In this document: piece by piece, positions 45,865 to 58,019 of the stretch
Position numbering within the stretch: the first letter of the stretch is position 1
Layout of the letters: the number at the start of each line of letters is the position of its first letter
NCBI GenBank assembly: GCA_030141605.1
Contig: JAQGDQ010000549.1
Coordinates: 2,501 to 60,519, forward strand
Length of the DNA: 58,019 nt
Direction of reading: 5' to 3'
From: Tubiluchus corallicola
Lineage: Eukaryota > Priapulida > Priapulimorpha > Priapulimorphida > Tubiluchidae
Made by a program: the position numbers and the translations under genes
The notes under the pieces: generated by a model
What the model was told of the DNA's origin: nothing
Database searches by the model: none
The model's input: the letters and a program-made list of their open reading frames with translations, nothing else

Positions 45865-46105
45865 GGGGGAGGGAGAGAGAAAGAAGAGAGAGAGAGAAAG
45901 AGAGAGTGTGAGAGAAAGAGAAAGAGAAAGAGAAAGAGAGAGAGAAAGAGAGAGAAAGAAGAGAGAAAGAGAAAGAGAGAAAGAGAAAGAGAGAGAGAGA
46001 GGAGAGAGAGAAAGAGAGAGAGGAGAGGAGAGGAGAGAGAGAGAGAGAGAGAAAGAAGGAGAGAGAGGGGGGAGAGAAAGAGAGAGAGAAAGAGAGAGAT
46101 GGGGG
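45766..46105. repeat. GA-rich imperfect microsatellite
   Basis: (GA)n with AAAG and GGAG interruptions. Arg/Glu or Ser/Leu frames are repeat translations. Confidence 0.97.
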
Positions 46106-46174
<69 letters not shown>

Positions 46175-46197
46175 TGTGTGTCTGTGTGTGTGTGCGT
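46106..46197. repeat. (TG)n and (TGCG)n microsatellite
   Basis: TG dinucleotides, then seven or so TGCG tetramers, then TG again. This is potentially Z-DNA-forming and joins directly to the GA tract. Confidence 0.97.
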
Positions 46198-46199
46198 GG

Positions 46200-46700
46200 A
46201 TTCGTTTCGGAAGGAAGTAGGAATGGACAAGGAAGTAGATTCGTTTCGATGTTATTTATATTTTCGTTTTGAAATAAACATTATCTTTATTTTCTCCACA
46301 TCTCGCAAATCACGCAAAATAAATTTATAATCTCATCGCTCTCCAGTGGATTCTTCCCTATCACGTCCACAGCGCAGAGGTTCTTTTAGCTGTTTCTCAT
46401 TTCATTATTTTGTAAATTCCGTTAGCTGGTGTAGGATAAGCCTATTATTCGTCTTTATTACTGCTCGGATCTCTCACTGTCGGCGTGAATAAACTTCAAA
46501 GACGTTTGTTACTGTTGCTCGGCGTTGCAAAGAAGATTGGATGAATGCATGATGAATTGGGAATAAACAAACTTGAATTGAAAATGAGCAGATTTTGCTT
46601 TTGAATCATGAGCTGTTTTTATCATTTGGGATTTTTCGTCGCATAGGAGCTTGTTTATCAGCTTTATTCAATATTTTTTTGTTTGCTGTGTTTACCTGTG
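46200..46700. other. No gene seen
   Basis: Unique sequence with no recognised features. Confidence 0.45.
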
Positions 46701-46704
46701 GTCT

Positions 46705-46777
46705 CATGATGAGTGATGATGATGATGGTGATGATGGTAGTGGTCAGTGGTGGTGATGGTGGTGGCGATGGTGATGA

Positions 46778-46811
<34 letters not shown>

Positions 46812-46889
46812 GGTGATGATGATGACGATGGCAGTGGTGGTAGTGATGATGATGCTGGTGGTGATGGTGATGATGATGATGATGATGTG

Positions 46890-46935
<46 letters not shown>

Positions 46936-46957
46936 GTTGGTGGTGGTGGTGGTGTGG

Positions 46958-47016
<59 letters not shown>

Positions 47017-47127
47017 GTGGTGATGACGATAATGATGATGATCATGCTGATAGTCTAATAGAGTAATGATAGTTATAATTATCACGGTTGATATCACAGT
47101 TGCAAATGCCTTTATGATGATGACAAC

Positions 47128-47171
<44 letters not shown>

Positions 47172-47205
47172 CTACGATGATGATGATGATGATGATGATT
47201 AAGCA
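46705..47205. repeat. (GAT)n/(GGT)n trinucleotide arrays
   Basis: GAT and GGT trinucleotides (46705-47045), a 70-bp unique spacer, and a second GAT tract (47117-47205). Confidence 0.97.
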
Positions 47206-47755
47206 TAGCAAGACTGAACATGATTCATCTGAAGGAAAATTTCAGCACCTGGTGCTATTTTTACTACTTCCATTACACCAAATGAAATTATCCAACCGGG
47301 ACGCTTCCCTGTCCCTGATTTATCCCCATAGATCGAGGTTTAATAACTGAGTCACAGCAAAATTAATTTCGTTTACTAATTTTATCGAATATTCATAAAC
47401 GCCATTACTAAGACCCGAAATCAAATCTTGCCGTTTCAGACGAGACTCGTTTCTGATCAAAGTCGTGTAAGAAATAAATCAAAATTAAATTGAATGGACA
47501 AATAGCTCCTTATGCTGGCGAGAGAATTGGGTTTGGGAAAAATTTGCATTTGGAGTAGCTAAACTAATGAGTTTTTAACGAGCTACGTGAGGAATTATGC
47601 AAGCGCTGGCAAAATGATGATAACGGTGAGGACTGTTTACTTTGCAGTTTAGGTGATAATAATATTATAATGAGTCTTCTTGCGAAATCAACGCTGTTAA
47701 TTATGGAGATTAGTTTATGCAAAGACTCTACTCTGAACACATAAAAGCATTTATC
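47206..47755. other. No gene seen
   Basis: Unique sequence. No exon was recognised. Confidence 0.45.
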
Positions 47756-48405
<650 letters not shown>

Positions 48406-48410
48406 AATCC

Positions 48411-49150
48411 ACTAACAACTAACAATCAACTTTTTTGTCTAAATTTCACCGTACGATGTGGGCATAACTTCTATTAGCTTCTATTAAAGCACCTGAGCCT
48501 TGCACTCCAAATTAAGTTGCTCGGTAAACCGCTTCTAAACACCCGTGGTCACGCCATTAGAACGAAAAATGCAGATTAGTTTAGATAACATCTAAAACTG
48601 TTATACGCTGTTTGGTCACTGCATGGTCACTGATTTGGGGGAATAGAAATGACCAATAAATCGCTGCAATGTTGACCCTAGTTGACTCAAGCGCGTGATT
48701 TCGTTACAATAAGACTTTTCGCAGCTTCGTTGTGCGCATGCGTAATTGCTGTAGGTCAAATGTTAAATGTACCAGACCAACGCGTCTTTACTGCAACCGC
48801 CACACCACATGTGGATAAAACGAAGCCGTTAGGCGCATCAGTTCAGTAACTTCAGTTGTTTTACGTGGACTTCACTTACGAATGCATTAGTCTGTACGCA
48901 AAGTAATTTACTAGCAAGATCTTGCTTGGAAAGGAGAAAAAATCAACTAGGCAAGGTTCTAGCTAGCTGCTGAAACGGTTAGTATTATAACAACATGGGC
49001 CGCTAGGTTAACAATTGTTCCTTATATTTGAATAATTAAAATTAACTTCATGTCTTGCTGTTTTTTTTTTGTATATTTCAAAATTGAAGCTGTGCGTATG
49101 TCTTGTATGTATTTTTGACAGTATGTCTTGTATGTATCTAAATATATAGC
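48411..49150. other. No gene seen
   Basis: Unique sequence. GTATGTCTTGTATGTAT is directly repeated at 49097 and 49122. Confidence 0.45.
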
Positions 49151-49154
49151 TGCA

Positions 49155-49740
49155 ACCTTTTCTCAGCTAAACTATGACCTTTGACCTTTTCTCTAAAGGC
49201 TGTAAAGATAATAACGGTCATCCAATATTGCCGAATTGTAACTGTGGATTTCGATTTGAGTCTGTTGAACGCTTTTTGTTGCACTGCCCATTGTATTAAC
49301 AAACTAGGGTTGTTATGTTTGATAAATTAAATGAAATACTTCTGCCTTAAAACCTTAATATAGCTGCCTTATGAACTAATGATCTGTTGAAGTTGTTATT
49401 ATTCGGTAAAGATGAATTTAACTATGTTGCTAACTGTAAAATATTCCAATGCATACATGACTTTATGTTACGTACTAAACGCTTTCAGTAGTTTCTATCT
49501 GATGTAAAATGCATCAGTCTTAAGTAATCGTACATTAATATTTACTAACCGTCATTTTCTACTAATGTCTAATGTATCACTGTAGTAAAACTTTAGTATA
49601 CTAAAGTATACTAAAAACTAAGTATAGTCTATTCTTACTGTAAATGTTCTTGTAAATAGTCTTATAAAGTCTGTTGTGGTGAAGATCCTAAATCATGTTG
49701 TACAAACTGTCTGATACAATCCTAAATAAATTGTTTAAAC
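49155..49740 (+). mobile_element. LINE family A 3' end, mutated copy
   Basis: The segment reads through the same C-terminus as the other LINE A copies (GCKDNNGHPILPNCNCGFRF, FNYVANCKIFQCIHDF, LRTKRFQ), but with two internal stops and a short duplication (TGACCTT) near its start. It has a single degraded 74-bp unit in the 3' UTR and ends near CCTAAATAAATTGTTTAAAC. Confidence 0.8.
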
Positions 49741-49971
49741 TGAACTAACCTATACGAGTCTATAGGATAATCTGGTGCACAAGCGAAGTTGGTGAACACA
49801 TTGACAATTTATCTCAAATGCAAATTTCTAGCCGGAACTCGCCTGTGAATTAAGGCCAGAATGTCACAGTTAATCATCCTCACTTCTCGATGCATCATGC
49901 TTATCTCTGTCAGTGGCGTTATCAACTGACATCTAACCACATAATTATTTATCACCATTGAAACCATTATT

Positions 49972-50872
49972 AATCTCTCTTTCTCTCTTTGCCTCTCTTC
50001 TCTCTCACTCTCTCTTAAAAACCATTAAAGGTCTAAATGCAAATCGAAATGAAATGTTGCATTCAATTCCACAAGACAATTTAAAATACACAAAGAAAGA
50101 ATGTCAAAAATTCAATGGAAAAGAAAACTGTTGCATTGCAACCAGTTAGCTGGAAACCCTTTTGAAGAAGTTAAAGTTTGTGCAAAACCTTTAGATCTGC
50201 AAATTACAAGAAATGAACGTGTTATTGAAACTATTGTTTTCAAAATATTATTATTAGGAAGCGGTTGTAATGTGTTTAGCAATAGAATCGGTCTGATAGA
50301 AACTGATATGTGTAAATGCAGTGCAAACAGCCAAACGCCAGAACATATAATTTTTAACTGTCCTCTAATAAAAGACGAACTCAGAAGGAAACTTTAAACT
50401 GCACTTCCATCTAGGCAACTTAAAGATATATACAGAACAAGGAGTAGAAATGCTATTAATGCGTTTGTAGAAATTGTTAAAAATGCTAAAGAGGAAATAT
50501 AGCCGAAAAAACGTGGAGTTTATTTTTAAAAATGTGAAGTCCGGTTACTGTCATTTTACATAATTAGATTGCTACCTGTCAATGAAAATTTAAAAGTATT
50601 TATAGTTATTTATAAAATTAGGTAAATATAAATTTAAATGTAAATCTAGCTATGTTGCTTATAGTTGTTGATGTGTTTTTGTATATAAGTGTTTTACTGT
50701 TATCATAGTCACCAGTGATATTAAAAGGGATAATTGTAATTATTTTCTAACTTATTATAACAATGCCCATACTGATCCCTGCAAATAGAGGGAATTTATG
50801 TATGTTATATATGCATTTATGTCAATATATATAGTAAAATAGACTTATAATAATAATAATAATAACAATAAT
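49972..50872 (+). mobile_element. LINE family B 3' end with (AAT)n tail
   Basis: The frame at 50101-50397 encodes FKILLLGSGCNVFSNRIGLI, a Cys/His cluster (CKCSANSQTPEHIIFNC) and PLIKDELRRKL, the usual C-terminal layout of LINE ORF2. After one stop, downstream codons (RSRNAINAFVEIVKNAKEEI) are still recognisable. A frameshift near 50100 separates an upstream piece (LNANRNEMLHSIPQDNLKYT). The 3' UTR ends in AATAATAATAAC repeats. 5' truncated at a TC-rich stretch. Confidence 0.75.
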
Positions 50873-50936
50873 AATAATTTGTCACCGAGATCCCTAAAAT
50901 TTCTTCTGTCGAGCTGTTAGTTTATTTCCATTCCTG

Positions 50937-51055
50937 TTAAAGGAAAAACGGGATGATTTTTCAGATTCTATCCCGTTTGAAGATAGGTAAAAAAAGAAGG
51001 ATTTTATCTGATGCAATAATACAAAAATGTTTCTGACAGCTAAATATTGGTCCAC
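50937..51055. mobile_element. TTAA-family transposon terminus
   Basis: TTAA (50937-50940) is followed by AGGAAAAACGGGATGATTTTT-like sequence and an interior resembling 38819-38910 (AAATGTTTCTGACAGCTAAAT). A partner end is not seen. Confidence 0.45.
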
Positions 51056-51059
51056 CGTC

Positions 51060-51150
51060 GAGTTCTGGCCGCCATGGTCTTAGCAATCACCCCTGGACGA
51101 TTTGAGCTAGTGCTATCGGTGGGCGGGAGGCCTCGGTTCGAAATCGACAT
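51060..51150 (+). repeat. tRNA-like SINE head (candidate)
   Basis: An A-box-like TGGTCTTAGCAAT (51074) and B-box CGGTTCGAAATC (51134) are spaced 60 bases apart, wider than in most tRNAs, as in a Leu/Ser-type tRNA with a long variable arm. The acceptor stem does not pair. It is probably the head of a tRNA-derived SINE, whose body may continue to about 51240. Confidence 0.45.
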
Positions 51151-51263
51151 CCTGAAACAGAACTAACAAAGCAAGCAACTGGGAGACATTCAGCAGCTTA
51201 AAACGAACGGTATAAGACCAGACCAAAAGAACTTAGCTTACCTACTAATTATAAAAACTAGAT

Positions 51264-51491
51264 TGTTACTGTTAACTCTACTCACGACCGAAACATACAG
51301 CTGGCTAAACATGGAAAACACAAAATCCAATCTGCCCTTGAGGGCTTACCACTCCCTCATGTTACGTTGAAACATTTGGAAGACAAGTCCTGGGAGGACG
51401 GATACAGGCTTGTCCTGTTTAGCGTTACAAACACCAGCAACCACCGGGCTCAAGGAAACAGTATGCGGCACTTGGATTCACAGACTTGCAG
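51264..51491 (+). other. Short open frame ending at splice-donor-like sites
   Basis: A 75-codon stop-free stretch (includes QSALEGLPLPHVTLKHLEDK) looks more protein-like than most of the window and ends beside TTGCAGGTGAAA and ACAGGTGAGTAT, the latter a consensus donor. No homologous family was recognised. It could be an exon, a retroelement remnant or chance. Confidence 0.25.
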
Positions 51492-51504
51492 GTGAAAACA
51501 GGTG

Positions 51505-51865
51505 AGTATTCGAATATAAAACCATTCAGGTATATTTATTTTATGAACCACCGATCAAAGCGAATTACAAGAGACAAAGAAAAACTAGACTTAAAAAAAC
51601 ATTATATATCGGAACAAAGAAACCACATGTAAATTGTATAATGATTCAAACACAGAAAAACAGCATACATTTACTTCAAAAACATAATATTACATGTATT
51701 ACAGTTAGTCAGTAATCTCTAGCTCCCCTTTCTCCAGGCTCGTCAATCTTCTAACCATCTTTCCCATTGTCATCGTAGAAAGAAAAAAGGCTGGACGCTT
51801 AGGAAGTATCCCTTTTTGAACTTTAACACAATGCGGTAAATGTTCAAAAGGCACGCACAATGTCT
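51505..51865. other. No gene seen
   Basis: AT-rich unique sequence. Confidence 0.45.
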
Positions 51866-51867
51866 CG

Positions 51868-51996
51868 TGGTTGTCAGTTCAATTATGGAAAATCCGAAGC
51901 AACAGCACTACTGCTATTAAGCTTATTACTGGTTGGCCTCAGGGGTCAGTTTTGGGACCACTCTTGTTTCTATTATACATAATGGAGCATGTATAG
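51868..51996 (+). mobile_element. Non-LTR reverse transcriptase fragment
   Basis: The plus strand encodes ITGWPQGSVLGPLLFLLYIM, the highly conserved RT block (usually GVPQGSVLGPLLFLIYIN) of CR1/Jockey-like LINEs, ending at TAG 51994-51996. It is cut off shortly before a long TAC array. Confidence 0.75.
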
Positions 51997-52085
51997 TCAG
52001 ATAACACAGACCACATTTTATTAAGCTGGCGACCACATATATAGTTGACGTATTTATTTGTGTAACAAACAAAATCTGCAAAAAG

Positions 52086-52660
<575 letters not shown>

Positions 52661-53128
52661 TTCTGACAATCTTTCAAACACAATTTTTCCATAAAAACGC
52701 TCTTTTTTGCTTCTGAATTGTGTAAGGATGAGCTTTCGTGTAAATATTCCTGCCATATGCTTTGACAAGACATCCTCAACACATCTGGTGTGAATTAGGG
52801 AAAACCAATGTAAATATTAACCAACACATTGTGGACAACAAAGACCTCTTCATGTCATCAAACCACACGACTTATGGCGAGTCAGGACCACCTCCTGACA
52901 CATCCAACGATAAACATATCTCACTTTTATGTTGTATCATTTTATTGTCCCCAGAGGGCGCTCGTCAATTAGCCGCTTTTATACATTCATCATTCCACGC
53001 ATAAACAATGTCTATCCTTTTAGTAACAGTATCCATTGCCGTAATCTCCCCCAGCCGTAATCGGATAGCGATGGAAACCGAGCATAAGCGAAAGTTTCCG
53101 AGTGGCATTTGGGAATTTTTGACGATAA
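52661..53128. other. No gene recognised
   Basis: Unique sequence with an 80-codon plus-strand frame (52762-53004) lacking recognisable features. Confidence 0.4.
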
Positions 53129-53129
53129 T

Positions 53130-53700
53130 GAAACTTACTACCCAGTGAAATAAAACTAATAGAATCTCTTCACCACTTTAAAAAGAAATTGAAAGAATGT
53201 CAATATAACAGGTTTCAACTTCCATATTGTGCATCTGATACTAATTACACAGACTTAACTTTCATCTACCCCCGCCCCTGACTCCATAAAACGATTAAGA
53301 ATGTAAACTTTTTAAAAAAAATTATGTAATGTAATACGTGTTATGTTAGTTTTGTAATGTCAAATATACAAATAGTGTAAATGTAATGAGAGAAACTTAT
53401 GTAATGTAAAGCATGTTAATTGTGTCATGTTAAATGTATATATAATGTAAAATACGTCATGTAAAATTTAATGTGCTTTTGTAATATTGTTTTGTAAAAA
53501 TATTTTACTATGGTGTTTGTAAACATGTTCATTTATTGTGTATAATTAGGGCTTAGTTTTGCACTTTAGTTTTTTTAGTCTGCACTGGACGCATTTGTCT
53601 TGAACAGTGTTGTTATCTTAACATTACGCTGAGGCTTACTCAATTTTATTATGATGAGTGAACAATTTTAATGACAAATAAAGAATTAATATATATAATA
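53130..53700 (+). mobile_element. LINE family E 3' end, second copy
   Basis: An uninterrupted C-terminal frame reads NLLPSEIKLIESLHHFKKKL and ends LTFIYPRP before TGA (53280-53282). The 3' UTR is collinear with the copy at 42690-43350 and also ends in AAATAAAGAATTAATATATA. 5' truncated. Confidence 0.8.
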
Positions 53701-53816
53701 TATATAAACGCCTTGGACTGATTTGTGCAAAGTAAAGCAATTATTGAAATTTTAGACAAAATTGTTTCAGGCCCACCCGAGATAAGTGAATATCCGCGAA
53801 GTAGGGACACTATACT

Positions 53817-54285
53817 CATTTTAGTAGTCATACATTATTTTAAGTCTTTATAAACCCTCCCCACACTCTTATACATAACCCTTTCCCATTGTAGTAGATA
53901 TACATTATTTTAAGTCTTTATAAACCCTCCCCACACTCTTATACATAACCCTTTCCCATTTTAGTAGTTATACATTATTTTAAGTCTTTATAAACCCTCC
54001 CCACACTCTTATACATAACCCTTTCCCACTTTAGTAGTTATACATTATTTTAAGTCTTTATAAACCCTCCCAACACTCTTATACATAACCCTTTCCCATT
54101 GTAGTAGATATACATTATTTTAAGTATAAACCCTCCCCACACTCTTATACATAACCCTTTCCCACTTTAGTAGTTATACATTATTTTAAGTCTTTATAAA
54201 CCCTCCCCACACTCTTATACATAACCCTTTCCCACTTTAGTAGTTATACATTATTTTAAGTCTTTATAAACCCTCCCCACACTCT
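53817..54285. repeat. 70-bp minisatellite, about 6.5 copies
   Basis: TACATTATTTTAAG recurs at 53831, 53901, 53971, 54041, 54111, 54177 and 54247; the 66-bp step reflects a 4-bp deletion in one unit. Units also contain ATAAACCCTCCCCACACTCT and TTATACATAACCCTTTCCCA. The last unit stops after CACACTCT, exactly where retrotransposon coding sequence begins. Confidence 0.97.
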
Positions 54286-57200
54286 AGTGGGTAGAGTTTT
54301 TGAAGAATTTTGGAGTGTTTTTAATGATGAAATACACTCAAGACCCGATTTAACGGATAGTAAAAAGTTCAATTACTTGTTGGGTTGTTTGAAAGGGAAT
54401 GCATATAGAATAATCAAGACGTACCGTAGAACTGCCAATAACTATCCTGCTGCTGTTGGTCACTTGATGAAACGCTTTGGCGGAAATGATCACATGGTGA
54501 CAAGTTATCTGAAACAACTTGACGACATAGAACCTGTCAAAAACAACGCCAAAGATTTACGAAGGTTTCTTGATGACATAGAGGTCATTATAAGGTCATT
54601 GACTGTGTTAGGTCGTCCAGTCAGTGATCAATACATTGTTTCAGGCATTCTTAAGAAACTTCCCATAACTATGGGTTTTCAGCTTAGAAACCTTTGTCCA
54701 GATGCTACTCCTGGTTCTAATTGGCAATTAGAGAGATTAATAGATACTATGTATCGATATGTGAACAACTTTGAGATTTCTACTAATGAGTGTGGGCTTC
54801 AAAGCCTTAAAGACATTTCAAAGAAACCCATTAGTAGAAACAATCACAGACCAGCATCTGTTCAGATTAAAGAAAGTGTACTTACAGCAGTTGGCAATGA
54901 TGATGACATGGCTTATAACAGTGAGTTGTCTCTCACTACATCTGCAGCTGAAAAATCAAAACATGCTAAAGGTTACAAACCAAAAGGTTCAGAAAGAGTT
55001 AATAGCAATGGTAACAATAAGGACAAGGCAAAGAGATCACAGAATAACCGCATTAAAATGCCTTGTCTATATTGTGACAACCGGAAACACTCTTCAGGCC
55101 TTTGCAACAAGTTTTCCATAGAAGAAAAACTTAAAGTAGTAGAAAAGCGTAAACGTTGCAAAGTCTGTCTTTCTAGTAAACACACTGAGGTTGACTGCAA
55201 ATTTACATGTTTTGTGTGTGGCCAAAAACATCATGTTTCACTTTGCGATAAAGTTGAAAATAACAGAATTGTCAAGACAAAATTAGAACAAAATTTGCTC
55301 AGTGAAACTGTTATGTTTAATTCTGGCACAGAGGTTGAACTTATGCAGACAGTTTTAGTGAGAATGTGCCACTCTGATGTTCCCAATAATCTTAAATCAG
55401 GCATCACAGTTAGAGGTTTGATGGATTCGGGTAGTAATGGCACATACATTACAGAGTCATTAGCAAACCAGTTAAATCTGAAACTGGAAAATCCTAGATA
55501 TGTAAACGTTTCTACATTTGCCCATGATGGGTATGTCCCAGTACGGTGTCATCAAGCAAAGGTTACATTGTTCAGTAAAGACAACCGTACTAAGATGCAC
55601 CTAAACGTACGAGTAATCCCGTTCATTGCGAAGTTCGGAGGGCGTCCCTGTCTTCCATCACATGTACTTTCAAACCTCAAAATGTGGGAGGGCTCCCTAG
55701 CTGACACCCTCCCTAACGGGAATCAGGGAGGTGACGTGCAGTTCTTAATTGGGTGTGGCAATTATCTCAAAATTCTAGGAGCAGAAAAACATGAAGTGTC
55801 ACCCGGCCTCTTCCTGCATGCAAGTCTTTTAGGTTACATACTTGGAGGGGTAGTTGAAGACCCGGACCACCCAGACCTTGTTGCAAACAATGAATCTAAT
55901 ATTTGTTTAGAAAACTCATTATTTTGTTTTCAACCTGGGTTTGATGGCCTTTCCGGGAATTCATCCTTGGATAACACAGAATCACCAAATTGCACTAAAC
56001 CTGAGATAAACCTGATGTGTGCAGATTCTGTATCTGAAAATGTAGAAAACACAGAAAGAAGTTATCAACTCGAGCGTCTTTGGGCCCTCGATTCCTTAGG
56101 AATCATGGACTCTCCCAGTGTCAATGACGATGAGGTAGCGGTTCGCAGATTCGAAAATAGTATCGAATTTAGGAATGGTCGCTACATGGTCGGTTGGCCC
56201 TGGAAGATTAACCATAAGCCTCTCCCAGATAACTACTTTCTAGCATTGGCTCTATTAAAATCACTCATTTTAAAGCTGCATGATCAACCTGACTTACTCA
56301 AATGTTACAACGATAATATTCAGGAACAACTTAAAAGGTCTATCATTGAAGAGGTAACCCCTGATACACAGCCTGGAGCCATTATTCATTACATTCCCCA
56401 TCACTGTGTTATTAGGGAAGATAGGAAGACGACTAAACTACGCACAGTTTACAACGCAAGTGCCAAGACAAAACGCACCAACCCCAGCCTTAATGACTGC
56501 CTCTACCGGGGCCCGGTTATCCTGCCTCAGCTTCTGGGTATTTTATTGCGTTTTAGGCTACATGAAGTTATCATCTTGGCTGATATAGAAAAGGCCTTCC
56601 TAAATGTAGGCCTACTAGAATCTGAAAGAGACTGTACCCGCTTTTTATGGCTCAGAGATCCCTTTAAAATAGATTTTTCGCAAAAAAATCTTATTGTGTT
56701 TAGGTTCACCTCTGTTCCTTTTGGAGCGATTAGCTCTCCATTCCTCTTAGCGGCGACGATTACTCACCATCTCAAAGAGAGCTGTCATCCTCTCTCTAAT
56801 AAAATACTGCAAAACATGTATGTAGATAACCTCATAACAGGGGTCAACACAGTGACCGAAGCTGTTTCATTTTACAATGAAGTGAAAACTCTGTTTTCCC
56901 AAGCAGGCTTCAACTTGAGAGAATGGTTTTCAACCTCGGATACCTTCTTAAGCAAAATTCCGGAATATGATAGAGTCCTCGACAGTAGCACAAAGGTTCT
57001 CGGTCTTTACTTTGACCGAAAGAATGATGTCATAAAACTTGCAAAGGTGGATATCGCATCCTTTGATGCAGCAGACACGAAGAGAAAAGTCTTACACTGT
57101 ACTTCATCGATCTTCGATCCCCTTGGAGTCGTTGGTCCATTGATACTCTCAGCCAAAGTTTTCATTTCATTTCTCTGGAAACAAAAATTACAGTGGGATA

Positions 57201-58019
57201 CTCCGCTTTCTCCCAATAATCTGGAATTATGGCGTGAGGCAGTGCAAATCATGAAATATATACAGGATGTAAGTGTGCCTAGATACATTTCTACCCGTGA
57301 TCCACAGTATGTGCTGATCTGCTTCTCTGATGCATCTCAAAAAGCATATTGCTGCGTACTCTATCTCCGGGTCTGTGATCGAACTTCTTTGGTTACCCAG
57401 TGTAACTTCCTGTTTGCAAAGACGAGGGTGGTACCACCAGACAAATTTTCTGTTCCACGCTCGGAACTTATGGGTGTTCTTATAGGAACACGTGCAATCA
57501 CTTACGCACGAAAACATCTTGACATCCCGATTTTCAAGACTTATCTCTTCACAGACTCTTCTTGTGTTATACATTGGATAAGATCTGAAAAACAGTTATC
57601 AGTCTTTGTTAGAAACAGAGTCAATGAGATAAAGGATTTGCCTGACACAGAAATACGACACATATCATCTCAACTCAACCCAGCTGATCGAGGAACAAAG
57701 GTATTTAATACACCAATAGATACATTCTGGCTGCATGGACCAAGCTTCCTCTTGGAAGATGAAGATGTTTGGCCAACTTCTAGCTCAGTACCGCCTCTTA
57801 CTCCGGAGGAAACCTCACAGGTACTTTCGGAAGTACCCCATAAAAAGGAAGTACTCTTTGAGACTGGGTTTCTTGCTTCCGACATTGTCATATGCAATAG
57901 AGCTGTTGGTAGAGTTATTAACATTAACGACTTTTCTTCCCTGGATCGGCTTTTATTTGTCACTGCATTCCTTTTCAGAGCCATACAGGCCTTCTTGTAT
58001 GGAATGAAATTTCCTATTA
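54260..58019 (+). CDS. BEL/Pao retrotransposon polyprotein, 5' truncated and open to window end
   Basis: A stop-free frame of 1253 codons (counted from 54260) encodes a BEL/Pao gag-pol polyprotein. Residues about 14-165 are the gag domain (DUF1759 type; EFWSVFNDEI, HLMKRFGG). Three CCHC zinc knuckles follow at about 269-282, 300-313 and 317-329. The aspartic protease has DSGS at 389-392. The RT shows ADIEKAF (catalytic D775), VPFGAISSPF and YVDN at 854-857 in place of YVDD. Then come the A17-like connection (SSIFDPLGVVGP), the RNase H region (FSDAS, D1024) and LNPADRGTK. Integrase and the 3' LTR lie beyond the window. No 5' LTR or gag N-terminus precedes it: codons start inside a 70-bp minisatellite, so there is no authentic start codon and the copy is truncated. 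The perfect frame implies recent insertion or selection. Confidence 0.93.

Noticed and set aside
51060-51150. Functional tRNA gene
   Set aside because: A- and B-box motifs are present, but acceptor and T stems do not pair. The same applies to 15742-15805 and 21620-21690.

Overview
This is a window of animal nuclear DNA: AT-rich, gene-poor and full of repeats. It holds one complete protein-coding gene, one terminal exon of a second gene, one long retrotransposon reading frame, and dense transposon remnants and microsatellites. The complete gene encodes a homologue of outer dense fiber protein 2 (ODF2/cenexin), a centriole and ciliary basal-body protein, so the organism is an animal with centrioles and cilia. 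The repeat mix (several LINE families, a BEL/Pao element, hAT-like and TTAA-target MITEs, microsatellites hundreds of bases long) points to an invertebrate or basal chordate with a sizeable genome. I cannot name the species.

Layout. 1-4.2 kb: the ODF2 homologue, uninterrupted by introns (937-4032, +), with a possible RFX X-box upstream and polyadenylation signals downstream. 4.5-12.5 kb: LINE 3' ends (families called A and D here), a degraded hAT-like MITE and elements with TTAA targets. 12.5-20.2 kb: a 625-bp GATA array, GA-rich and pentanucleotide arrays, a piggyBac-like MITE, LINE families C and B, and a complex tandem array built on a TTTTACCTGTGCCA motif. 21.4-26.8 kb: an RTE-like RT remnant, a tRNA-like SINE candidate, a second LINE C copy, seven copies of a 172-bp satellite, LINE A and another TTAA element. 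27.3-31.6 kb: a TC-rich higher-order array, fourteen copies of a 61-bp minisatellite, a GAT-rich intron end, the terminal exon of a U1/matrin-type zinc-finger gene (30266-30681, +) and a 25-bp minisatellite in its presumed 3' UTR. 32.7-45 kb: a 53-bp tandem repeat, two hAT-like MITEs with 8-bp target duplications, a 1.1-kb head-to-head inverted pair of LINE ends, large microsatellites, LINE E and a MITE with repeated internal motifs inserted in a TA array. 45.7-53.7 kb: GA, TG, GAT, CT and TAC arrays, LINE A and B copies, a SINE candidate, an RT fragment and a second LINE E copy. 53.8-58.0 kb: a 70-bp minisatellite running directly into a 5'-truncated but stop-free BEL/Pao polyprotein frame that leaves the window before its integrase.

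The two host genes are unrelated neighbours; nothing suggests they work together. Most open frames outside the listed genes are low-complexity translations of microsatellites. The points most worth checking are the intronless ODF2, the orphan zinc-finger exon, the 172-bp satellite carrying a consensus ETS site in each unit, the two head-to-head LINE structures, the well-delimited MITEs, and the intact BEL/Pao frame abutting a minisatellite. LINE family letters A-F are labels used only in this annotation.
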